A stretch of DNA of 29,207 bases from assembly GCA_937915885.1 (NCBI GenBank), contig CALGGP010000161.1, positions 1-29,207 on the forward strand, given 5' to 3'. The notes under the pieces are model-generated. The model had not been told where the DNA came from. It worked only from the letters and a program-made list of their open reading frames with translations, and made no database searches. The translations under genes and the position numbers were made by a program. The number at the start of each line of letters is the position of its first letter. The first letter of the stretch is position 1. This DNA comes from an uncultured Selenomonadales bacterium. Lineage in GTDB: Bacteria > Bacillota > Negativicutes > Selenomonadales > Selenomonadaceae. Shown piece by piece: positions 19,401-23,982 of this stretch.

Positions 19401-22400
19401 GCCGCCGCCGTCACTGCCACGGTGTAATCGACATAGCCCGCCTCCGTATTGTCGATCACGCGGAAGGTCGTATCGGTCGTCGCGAGGCTGATCGTTGTGG
19501 CGGACGTCGCGCTCGAGGCGTCGTAAGTTGCGATCAAATTTTGCGCCGTCGTGTCGTTGAGCGCCGTCGGAGTATAGAGTTGGTTGTTGTATTTGAAGCG
19601 GACGCCGAGCGGGGTGGTCGCCGTCGGAATATCGTCGGTGTTTGCAAGGACGGTGACTGTGACGTTATTGATGGTCGCGTTGGAGTAGGTTGCGGTGTTT
19701 AAAGTGATCGTGGCGCCATCGGTCGAGAACGGATCGCCGCTCACTTCCAACACGGCGTATTCGGCATGCACAAGGTTGGATAAAACCTCGGCGCTGTAGG
19801 TGATCGTCGTGTTGCCGGCGAGAGTATAGCCTTCGGTGGTGGTGAGCTTGCTGTAGTTGGAGCTCCAAGTGCCGTTGCCGTTCCAAATCAAAAACGCCGC
19901 ACTGCCGGGGTTGGACGACGCGAGATCGGTCAACAGCGCGTCGGACGTTTTTTGCTCGTTGGTAATGTAGGTGCCTTTGTTGTTGACGGTGGTGCCCGCG
20001 CCGTAGGTGACAGTGCCGGCGGAGCTGGTGTAGCCCGCGCCGATGCCTGCGGCGTATGAAGAGGCAGTGGCGGTTACTCTTGCCGTGCCGCCGATGGTGA
20101 TCTTGCCGATCGAGCCGCCGGAATATCCCGAGCCGATCGCCGCGCCCAAGCCGCCTTCACTTTGGTCGAGAACAGAGAGCCTGCCGCCGGAACGCGCGTC
20201 GATGGTGACGGAGCCGCCGATATTGATATTGCCGCCCGTTTGATTGTAATCGGAGCCGATCGCCGCGCCGTAGTCATCGGAACCGGTCATTTGCGCGGTC
20301 AAGGAGCCGTCGCCTATGATGTTTAGCGTGCCGCTGCCGACATTGATCAACGCAGAATCGTTGCTATTTGCGGAATTGGTGAGAGTGTTGGTGCCCTTGA
20401 CGGTCAAAGTATTCGTGCCCGAGCCGAATTTAATCAGGTTCGTATCTTGAGCCGAGGAAATTTTGAGGTATTGAATCCAAAGGTTGGCGCCTTCGACAGC
20501 CGACGCGTCGATCGACACGTTAGTCAACGTCGAGCTTGCGCCGATGATCTTGACGTTCTTAGCGTTGATGGTGACGGTGCCGGTAAATCCTTCGGAGAAT
20601 TGATAAACGCCGTCCTCGCTGATGGTGGAGTTCTCAGAAGTGATCATGGTTGGCTCGACGGTGGGCGTCGTCGCCGTGGGAGCGTCTTCGGCAAGCGCCA
20701 ACGTATAGCCTTCGCCCGTGAGGTTGACGGTCTTTTGAACGAGTGACGCGTTGCCGATGGAGACGGTCGAGCCGCTGATCGAAACGCCGTCGATCCCGCC
20801 GATGCCTGTCAACGTGATCACGCCCGTATCGCCGTCGGACTTCGACAGCTCGCTCAAATTGATCGCGCCGTTGGTGACGCCGGTGTAGACGGTATAGGTG
20901 CCGTCGACGACCTTTGCCACGCAACCGTTGCCCGCGGTGTAGGTGGTGCCGCCGTAGATGAACGAATCGCCCGCGTTGAGATTGCCGATCGAAGTGAACG
21001 TGCCGTTGATCGCCGTCACCGAGATCGAACTGCCTTTGACGATCGTCAGACTGCCGAATTCGATATCAGCCGTCGCCGTCGACGCATCGACCGCCACGGT
21101 GCCGTTGTAGAGCGTCGAAGAATCAGCCGTCGTGTTGAATGTCAAAGCACTCGTATCGACCGCCGTGTAATTGACGCCGTTGATCGAAAAAGTATCGTCC
21201 GCCGCCGACGGAGTGTAGGCAACCGTCAATTCGCCGTCGAATGTAAAAGTATTGTTGTCGGCGACGGTGAGCACGCCGTATTTTTTCGTCGGCGCGTCGG
21301 TGCTGTCGACGACGGTATAACTGCCTGCCTCAACGCTCGTCAACGTGAGTACTTCGTTTGTGTCGACGGCAATCAGTTGCGTCCAATTCAAATCGTCGAT
21401 CGTCGTTTCGATCGTAATGTCTGCATCGGGTTCGGTACCGGCGGCGACTTGCATCACGCCGTCGACCGTCCTTGTCAAGCTGACCGCCGTCATGGTGTAA
21501 GTGGTATCGCCGATTTTGATGCCTTCGCCCGTCGACAGCCCGCCGATCGTCGCCCCGTCGAATGAAACGGTGACGCCGTCGGTAGTATCGGTGCCCGCGA
21601 CGTAGGAATAATTGACGTTATTGACGGTGATCGTGCCGCCGTTGAGATTGACGGAGCCCGTCGTCGGCGCGGTGAAGTTGAAGGTGCCGCGCGCGAGCGT
21701 CAAGGTGCCGTCGGTGGCAGCCGTGATGTAATTGTTTGTGGTCGTCGCGCTTGCGGTGTAATCCGAATAACCGCTCGCGTCGATCACGCGGAAGGTGCCG
21801 TCGGTGGTCGACAACGAAAAGCCTGCGTCAGTCGCCGAGGCGTCGTGGGTGAGTATCAGCGCGGAGCCCTCTGAAGTGTCGACTGCGGTCGGAGTGTAAA
21901 GATTTTCTTCCGCGTCGGTAAATTTGAGCGTGGTCGGATCGGTGATCGACGTGTCGATGACTTTGACGGTGACTTTCGAGAAGTCGTCGGCGGTGATGGA
22001 CGCGCCGTTTTGCGCCAACGGATTGCCGCTGATCTCCGACACGCCGTCGACTTGGCAGATGTCTTGCGTCTTTGCGGCGTTGTAAGTCAACACATTCTCG
22101 GCGGCGCTGAAGCCTTCGGAGGTATCGACCTTACTGCCGACAAAAGTTGTGCTGGTGGTGGCGTCCGGCGTCCACGTGACCTCGACGGGATTGGTGGGAT
22201 CGTCGGGCGCGGTGAGTGCGTCAACGTCGGCGGTGTCGTCGGAATTAGTATTACCATTGACTTTCGCATTCGCGCCGATCTTGACGTTGCCGATGGTGGA
22301 GCCGCCCGAATCGGCGTCGATCGGCTCGCCGCCGTTTGTGGTGGTCGTGATGGTGGCGTTGCCGCCGACGGTGATCGAATTGATCGTGCCGCTTGTGCCG

Positions 22401-22663
22401 GTGCCGATGCCGGAGCCGGAGCCGTTGTTGTTGACGGTGATTTTGACTTCGTCGCCGATGTTGATTGCCTCGGCGTCGGAGCTGCCGATGACGGCGCCCG
22501 TCGCTTTCGAGTTGGAGAGCGATGCGCTCAACGTGCCGCTGCCGACGATGTTCAGGGTGCCGCTGCCGACATCGATCGCCGCATTGGCGCCCGTCGAGGA
22601 TTTACTGAAAGAGTTTTCGCCTTCGACGACCAACGTATTTTCGCCGTCGCCGAATTTGATCAA
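10412..22663 (-). CDS. Central fragment of giant RTX surface protein
   Basis: A 4083-codon frame directly continuing the N-terminal fragment after an in-frame TAA; the codons between TAA and the nominal ATG at 22663 are also coding (DLNVTTTRTTSL). It is Thr/Ala/Gly/Asp-rich and almost free of Cys. It holds the rest of the first beta-helix domain, two further beta-helix domains with the repeated motif GAGIGSG...ITIGG (about 20640-19975 and 16190-15470), eleven copies of an A-type module with signature W-x3-IAP-x5-LDLS...GTYTVVDS and four of a B-type module with signature ITLNGGTLTI-x5-YSYV. After about residue 4040 the translation turns to out-of-frame sequence (NPLRSARPP...), marking the frameshift, and it stops at 10412. 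Beta-helix and small beta-sandwich-like repeats are typical of extended adhesins, but no ligand can be named. Neighbouring module copies differ, so they are not recent duplications. Confidence 0.75.
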   Translation of the reverse strand: MIKFGDGENTLVVEGENSFSKSSTGANAAIDVGSGTLNIVGSGTLSASLSNSKATGAVIGSSDAEAINIGDEVKITVNNNGSGSGIGTGTSGTINSITVGGNATITTTTNGGEPIDADSGGSTIGNVKIGANAKVNGNTNSDDTADVDALTAPDDPTNPVEVTWTPDATTSTTFVGSKVDTSEGFSAAENVLTYNAAKTQDICQVDGVSEISGNPLAQNGASITADDFSKVTVKVIDTSITDPTTLKFTDAEENLYTPTAVDTSEGSALILTHDASATDAGFSLSTTDGTFRVIDASGYSDYTASATTTNNYITAATDGTLTLARGTFNFTAPTTGSVNLNGGTITVNNVNYSYVAGTDTTDGVTVSFDGATIGGLSTGEGIKIGDTTYTMTAVSLTRTVDGVMQVAAGTEPDADITIETTIDDLNWTQLIAVDTNEVLTLTSVEAGSYTVVDSTDAPTKKYGVLTVADNNTFTFDGELTVAYTPSAADDTFSINGVNYTAVDTSALTFNTTADSSTLYNGTVAVDASTATADIEFGSLTIVKGSSISVTAINGTFTSIGNLNAGDSFIYGGTTYTAGNGCVAKVVDGTYTVYTGVTNGAINLSELSKSDGDTGVITLTGIGGIDGVSISGSTVSIGNASLVQKTVNLTGEGYTLALAEDAPTATTPTVEPTMITSENSTISEDGVYQFSEGFTGTVTINAKNVKIIGASSTLTNVSIDASAVEGANLWIQYLKISSAQDTNLIKFGSGTNTLTVKGTNTLTNSANSNDSALINVGSGTLNIIGDGSLTAQMTGSDDYGAAIGSDYNQTGGNINIGGSVTIDARSGGRLSVLDQSEGGLGAAIGSGYSGGSIGKITIGGTARVTATASSYAAGIGAGYTSSAGTVTYGAGTTVNNKGTYITNEQKTSDALLTDLASSNPGSAAFLIWNGNGTWSSNYSKLTTTEGYTLAGNTTITYSAEVLSNLVHAEYAVLEVSGDPFSTDGATITLNTATYSNATINNVTVTVLANTDDIPTATTPLGVRFKYNNQLYTPTALNDTTAQNLIATYDASSATSATTISLATTDTTFRVIDNTEAGYVDYTVAVTAAATLTAAQTTGALTLSAGAMSISTPNSYTVTVTGGILTVDGNTYSYTVDATDTDGITITRAENGAVTIGGIAEGESFVFNGDTYTRTALGLMRYDGDGNTMLAESLTGDSVTVADLTAETTVWYSLLQSPASGTALDLSTTTATGNYIIVNSPTAPTDKYGTVTVADNKNYTVNYGGTVSMASGTSTVNSSVFVGTTALTLTTTSGDTPTATLYTGTVSLENGGSVTATTDGTLTAGANTSITVTATNGSFTTVGGLDTNGESFTIGSGDDAQTYTVTALGLMRSDNKLAMNTVGVSSVTLADLTWTDIIAPTNDVLDLSSTAAGTYTVVNSLTNPTSNLGTVTIEGTTYTVDYAGDVKVPIGTVTINGTTLTGTDALTFTTTKKTDTADATATLKAGTVSLGANATVTATDDEISTGANTAITVNFSNGGVYSIGGLDNNGESFTYGDPDSLGSLTYTMSTMGLIKKDDGTLSVATEWTEGDTDSITYRNLTRKTWAKLLAPVGGTVDLLRVSNGTYYVVDSTTNPTNKSGEIKISVNESGNVVYSAEYDGRITVAKGTVEVNGSTFVTTDDLTLQTTPKTETAAATAVLYTGSVELDATDAEITFSATVDSVTIAQGSKATVTAEEGKFKTVSGIDTNGEQFTINDGTATKTYRYVEGTGLVQIDGDKILGVVDTKGFVGGVFTVGTELGSSFIAPDENGVLDMSELEAGNYIVVSDLTKPFETKIGDATITVESGVTSYSVVDTADEPAILSTKIKVASGNVTIDNVAFNATTAITVEAKPATDDTASSVKLVEGTVSLTAGSDSDLTFEAQSDTLTVGKGGAITATATEGKFTALGGLNENETFTLGSGDGAITYTVTGYGVVKTDAGGTEPVYTVYTGLTEGAFNISDLSKDVNGSNVEGVIQLDGLKSLTGVSISGKTITVTEKSLNRTDATITGESGYSFVLGDLDVDETLTLYTGTDSATYTVKSYGLVKSEKSGDTNVYTIYTNVKDKAIALSELTKTDTSGVVKIEGLKSLDGVTLGDNKTFTVGAASLNQETVTISGDSNYTLALGSDAPAAAKTFPMTTMSGTNGYTISADGIYKFAADFSGTVTINDGVKNVKIIGDSNVTLSEAYINAYDAESINLWIQDLNLSTSNGMRNLIEFGGGDNYLTVKGTNTLTNTYGGNPNTSAIRVYTGTLNIIGDGSLKVDMTGIAYGAGIGSNFNQTVGAINIGGSVKVDVTAYQGAGIGSGYSATSGNITIGGSAKVTGSANYGAGIGSGENSVVGKITIGGTANVTASSNIGAGIGRGDGGQAGTITYGKGTTINGILQETGDEISVEITPTTEPTNMPAAWVVNGATFTAKYQTVTKTEGYTLASDTKSITYSDAEGGSLYTVNGVTAVSGDPTSSDGATITVGEGKTPAFFASDTTKLTLLGTNFYAGTDTDKKRYTPKALSTTEAQTLLVTADVSSAAATINLSVGDGGLRVLTSSTAYTDYAVTVTAAATLNAAQSSGALTLTAGTMSITDPTTGSITLNGGTLTIGGVDYSYVKGSTTTDGITIALDGATIGGLSTGEGFKIGDLTYTMTEFGLIRYDGTTKTVADALTSDSLTVATLTAETTVWKALLAPVTTDGVTTLDLTATTAGDYVIVDSLTTPTTKFGTATVGDTYTVDYAGNVDFASGTVTVNGTIFDGSTALTLTTTATDGDTDPTAALYAGTITVDATTATDDVTIAAADDSFVLVKGGAVTATATGGKFTAVGGLDSGESVIIGGTTYTMKDFGLTTAATTNDATTYTIYTNVTAGDDGASVTLSNLTAGDGVITLVGIKSLDGISIDGTTVTVGAASLDQKDVTLGGDTENYSLALGTDAPTAEAPANPTMSWVLDAEKSTATYHSLTTTEGYALDGTTKIEHKDAVYTDLVTVNGATAASGDPFSDGATLTVTDISKATVTVNNNSINDPRGVKFTVDNQLYTPKAISTTDQALLPTYDATTADATITLSTANTGFRVLTSATTKVDYDVTVTADATLTATKESGALTLTKGTLSISDPTSGTITLNGGTLTINGVDYSYVEDTTTKDGVTITLDGVTIGDLETGEGFKVGSTTYTMTTFGLLRDDGKTKTIAESLKSSMLTVSALTASTTTWKGLLAAPAENAALDLSTVAAGSYLVVDSVDSPTSKSGNVTVGSNTYTVDYEATISFTPTADTNYTVNGVRYTAADANALTFDTTAESSTLSDGTVTVAALSSDTTLAATSESLTVTKGGAITATATEGKLTTIGALDSGDTFSIGSVNYKMTAIGLIKTENDESKLATIDGDSITLASATWGSIIAPDANNVLALPTTIGTYTVVNSLDTPTAPTLGTVTVAANNTYTVDYNGTVSVGAGTVTVNGDAFTGTTALQLITTATTASDAPKTGLYAGTVTVAASGTLTLSVDGTLTAGSASSINVTAVEGKATTIADLQSGDTFSLGSNNYTATAIGLTRDDNKLATLDNGSIDISTATWADMIAPTNDVLTMPTTNGTYTVVDSLENPTTNLGAATVNGTTYTVNYKTKVKVSNTATVNSVTFNGSGDLTIDATTDGATLYDGTVTVNATTLAATNEILSVASGSITATAAEGSFTTLGGLDSGESFTIGSTTYTVTALGLKRGDNKLATITDKAIDISKAEWANIIAPTNGVLDLSTLEKGNYTVVDSLDTPTTNLGTATVDGTTYTVDYETKVKVSNTATVNKVTFNGSGDLTLDATATSATLYAGSVTVDATTAAITLNATNETLTVASGSNVTATAANGSFTTIGGIDTDGESFTITTGTDAKTYKYFTAMGLALMDGDNVAELVTDGFIGGTVTLLPTSGKVLAPDENGVLALTGVATGSYTVVDNLTKPTKTLGTATIAANNAYTIDHETKLSITPTANGTYTVNNVAYTAADTSLLTLDATASGSKLYSGSVTVDATTAATTLTATNNALTVTSGGTITATANPLRSARPPTLTSAASASPRATPLTARPLIPSTQASKTARLL
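10541..10548 (-). other. Frameshifting deletion junction in the giant gene
   Basis: Other copies of the module read TITATA + xGSFTT(I/L)GGLD + xGESFTIGS. Here TITAT joins directly to GESFTIGS, losing about 13 residues, with the frame shifting at the shared octamer CAACGGCG (coding strand). In intact copies similar octamers occur at both ends of the missing segment but in different frames. A deletion of about 40 bases between them explains both the loss and the shift. Confidence 0.7.
15470..16190 (-). other. Glycine-rich beta-helix domain 3 of giant protein
   Basis: Encodes YTISADGIYKFAADFSGTVT at the start, the conserved NLWIQDLN and LTVKGTNTLTN segments, then TLNIIGDGSL and about five turns of the pattern GAGIGSG-x(n)-G(N/K)ITIGG-x-A-x-V-T. 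It is paralogous to the domains at about 20640-19975 and 22870-22240. The pattern resembles bacterial right-handed beta-helix carbohydrate-binding domains of the Cthe_2159 type; that family assignment is a guess from the motif. Confidence 0.6.
19975..20640 (-). other. Glycine-rich beta-helix domain 2 of giant protein
   Basis: Begins TISEDGVYQFSEGFTGTVTI, has NLWIQYLK (Gln codon CAA, the residue replaced by a stop in domain 1), LTVKGTNTLTN and GTLNIIGDGSL, then GAAIGSD, GAAIGSG and AAGIGAG turns each with an ITIGG or INIGG strand. It ends before GTTVNNKG. Probably a right-handed beta-helix; ligand unknown. Confidence 0.6.
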
Positions 22664-22870
22664 TGAAGTCGTCCGCGTCGTCGTGACGTTGAGGTCTTAG
22701 ATAAAGAGGTTGAGCCCCGAAGCGTCGCTTGCGTTGATAAACAGATTGGACAAAGCGTTGCCGTCGGCGCCGATGATTTTGACGTTTTTGACGCCGTCGG
22801 CGATGGTGATCGTGCCGGTGGTGCCGTCGGTCAGTTTATAAACGCCGTCTTCGGTGATCTCGTCGCCGCC
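22240..22870 (-). other. Glycine-rich beta-helix domain 1 of giant protein, split by a stop
   Basis: Begins EITEDGVYKLTDGTTGTITI and continues through GVKNVKIIGADG to the TAA, then DLNVTTTRTTSLIKFGDGEN, TLNIVGSGTL, GAVIGSS, GSGIGTG and ITVGGNATIT. It is the most N-terminal and most diverged of the three copies. The ITVGG/KIGANAKVNGN strands confirm that coding constraint persisted on both sides of the stop. Confidence 0.6.
22697..22699 (-). other. In-frame nonsense codon (CAA to TAA) in the giant gene
   Basis: The coding strand reads ATC TAA GAC CTC AAC. At the same place domains 2 and 3 read ATT CAA TAC CTC and ATT CAA GAC CTC. A single C-to-T change explains the stop, and the frame is unchanged on either side for thousands of codons. 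It could be a true mutation, a sequencing error, or a read-through site. Confidence 0.8.
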
Positions 22871-23212
22871 GTTGAGCTCTGTTGCGGGAGCCGAAGTCAT
22901 TTCCTCGGCGACGTTGGCGTTGTCCAAAACGATATTGAGCCCACCGATCGAAAAAGTTTTGCCGTCTTGAGTGAAGACTTCGGTAGGAGTGCCGTTGCTG
23001 TCGGTGACGGTGATTGTGTCGCCGACTTTGGCGGTGCCTGTGATGTGGACGGTCGCGCCGCTCTGATAGTAGGTAACGCCGTCTTCGGTCGTTTTTTCGC
23101 CGTTGACTTCGCCGATCGCGAGACTCGAGTCCGCCGATTTCTCAATTGAGATCGCATAGCCGTCGGCGAAGCGCTGAAGATCGAATTTGAAGTCGAGGAT
23201 CGAGCCGCTCAT
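22697..23212 (-). CDS. N-terminal fragment of giant RTX surface protein (FDLQRFA motif)
   Basis: A 171-codon frame starting MSGSILDFKFDLQRFADG. The FDLQRFA-type motif at residues 10-16 is one I associate from memory with the N-termini of large secreted repeat proteins in Negativicutes; its role is not known to me. A short beta-rich segment follows, then the start of the first beta-helix domain (ITEDGVYKL...GVKNVKIIGADG). It ends at a TAA at 22699-22697 where the two paralogous domains have CAA (Gln) in NLWIQ. The ATG at 23212 overlaps the stop of an upstream 17-codon frame (ATGA), with a G9 tract 8 bases before it. The G-tract might act as a weak ribosome-binding site, or this ATG could be used by coupled reinitiation. 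The more convincing start is at 23262, out of frame at present. No classical signal peptide is visible, consistent with type I export. Confidence 0.7.
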   Translation of the reverse strand: MSGSILDFKFDLQRFADGYAISIEKSADSSLAIGEVNGEKTTEDGVTYYQSGATVHITGTAKVGDTITVTDSNGTPTEVFTQDGKTFSIGGLNIVLDNANVAEEMTSAPATELNGGDEITEDGVYKLTDGTTGTITIADGVKNVKIIGADGNALSNLFINASDASGLNLFI

Positions 23213-23262
23213 ATCGTCGACCCCCCCCCGTGCGAAAGATCACTAATAAATTTTAAGGTCAT
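23209..23262 (-). CDS. Short upstream frame that becomes the giant gene start after a G-tract change
   Basis: A 17-codon frame, MTLKFISDLSHGGGSTI, starting at an ATG with a strong Shine-Dalgarno AAGGGGAG 8 bases upstream. The three Gly codons are the G9 tract. The TGA stop (23211-23209) overlaps the ATG of the giant ORF in the form ATGA. If the tract had 10 or 7 G the frame would read straight on into MSGSILDFKFDLQRFADG, adding 17 residues (16 for G7). So this is best seen as the true beginning of the giant gene in its OFF phase, or as a leader peptide coupled to it. No other function is visible. Confidence 0.65.
   Translation of the reverse strand: MTLKFISDLSHGGGSTI
23221..23229 (-). promoter_or_regulatory. 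Poly-G (G9) tract: probable phase-variation switch
   Basis: Nine consecutive G on the coding strand lie between the well-placed SD/ATG at 23278-23260 and the ATG at 23212. The two ATGs are 50 bases apart, so with nine G they are in different frames; one added or two lost G would fuse them. Homopolymer G tracts near the 5' end of surface-protein genes are classical slipped-strand contingency elements. Confidence 0.65.
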
Positions 23263-23270
23263 AAAAACCA

Positions 23271-23278
23271 CTCCCCTT
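23271..23278 (-). promoter_or_regulatory. Shine-Dalgarno site of the upstream start of the giant gene
   Basis: AAGGGGAG on the coding strand, 8 bases before the ATG at 23262. It is much better than anything before the ATG at 23212 apart from the G-tract itself, and so argues that translation normally begins at 23262. The region further upstream (23281-23350) is AT-rich and probably holds the promoter, but I could not pick convincing -35/-10 boxes. Confidence 0.7.
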
Positions 23279-23363
23279 GGACGATAATTCAGATGCGCTT
23301 TAAAATTTATCGATGAAAATGAAATTTGACTTTAGTTTATCGCGATAAAGATTTGTTTATAAT

Positions 23364-23407
23364 AAAAAAGCGGCGCCCGCTCCGCGCGGAGGTCGCCGAA
23401 TTTTTTT
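23364..23407. terminator. Intrinsic terminator downstream of the Rpn cluster
   Basis: CGGCG (23371-23375) pairs with CGCCG (23394-23398) around the perfect palindrome CTCCGCGCGGAG (23380-23391), with a short internal loop. Six A (23364-23369) and seven T (23401-23407) flank it, so it can act on both strands. It ends the activase-Rpn transcript on the - strand and separates it from the giant gene. The core palindrome matches that of the terminator at 2677-2714. Confidence 0.8.
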
Positions 23408-23439
23408 GCCTCAACAAAATTATTTTTGCCGACGGTCGA

Positions 23440-23982
23440 GCCTCATGCTTTATCGTTGACAATGGCGAGGATTTGTTCCTCGGTTTGACCCGTCGCCTTC
23501 TTTATGATCTCGATCGGAGTGCCCGCCTTGAAAAATTCTTTTATCATTTCAAGAGTTCTTTCGTGGCGCCCTTCTTTGAGCCCTTCTTTACGCCCAGCTT
23601 TGAGACCCGCTTTGAGACCCGCTTTGAGACCCGCTTTGAGACCCTCTTTGAAACCCGATTTGTGAGCTCCCTCGCGGATTGCTTCCCGTTCCGCCGCCGC
23701 ATCATACTCGAACCAATACATTTCCATCGAGCCTCATGCTTTATCGTTGACAATGGCAAGGATTTGTTCCTCGGTTTGACCCGTCGCCTTCTTTATGAAT
23801 TCGATCGGAGTGCCCGCCTTGAAGAATTCTTTTATCATCGTAATCGTGCCTTCTTTGAGACCTTTTTTGAGCCCTTCTTTACGCCCCGCTTTGAGACCCG
23901 CTTTGAGACCCGCTTTGTGAGCTCCCTCGCGGATTGCCTCCCTCTCCGCCGCCGCATCATACTCGAACCAGTACATTTCCAT
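23440..23982. repeat. Tandem duplication of about 0.29 kb with a 12-bp internal repeat
   Basis: GCCTCATGCTTTATCGTTGA begins at 23440 and again at 23731 (offset 291), while CATTTCCAT occurs at about 23719 and 23974 (offset 255). The 36-base difference equals three extra copies of the 12-base unit CCCGCTTTGAGA in the left copy (about 23600-23650). The left copy encodes the Rpn fragment, the right the end of the intact gene. Confidence 0.85.
23443..23727 (-). pseudogene. Tandem duplicate of the C-terminal part of the Rpn-family gene
   Basis: A 94-codon frame nearly identical to the last 82 codons of the gene just upstream (MEMYWFEYDAAAEREAIREG at the start; KEFFKAGTPIE and KKATGQTEEQILAIVNDKA at the end). 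It lacks the nuclease fold, so it is a fragment of a duplicated gene. It carries three extra copies of a 12-base repeat encoding KAGL, making it 36 bases longer. Its ATG lies 6 bases after the stop of the full gene, with GAGG just before, so it could be translated by coupling. A small Lys/Gly/Glu-rich helical protein able to interact with the full-length one is conceivable but unproven. A terminator follows the stop by about 35 bases. Confidence 0.75.

Larger units (their letters stand above)
2748..23262 (-). pseudogene. Giant modular RTX-type secreted surface protein gene, disrupted (whole locus)
   Basis: The three ORFs at 23212-22697, 22663-10412 and 10406-2748 are parts of one gene. The first two are in the same frame, separated only by a TAA. 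The last two join across a frameshift at about 10541-10548, and coding sequence continues through both junctions. From the ATG at 23212 the locus is 20,465 bases, two more than a multiple of three; restoring an inferred 40-base deletion gives exactly 6,835 codons. Order from the N-terminus: FDLQRFA motif; three Gly-rich beta-helix domains alternating with about 13 copies of one module and 5 of another; a 90-residue tandem repeat block; a unique region; Ser-Asp-type stalk; RTX calcium-binding repeats. RTX repeats with no LPXTG motif, autotransporter barrel or classical signal peptide suggest type I secretion of an adhesin or matrix protein. A G9 switch precedes it. Function is inferred from architecture. 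Disruption could be real, or partly assembly error. Confidence 0.8.

Noticed and set aside
23281..23350. Promoter for the giant gene in the AT-rich leader
   Set aside because: Several TATAAT-like strings exist but none has a credible -35 at the right spacing, so no site is called.
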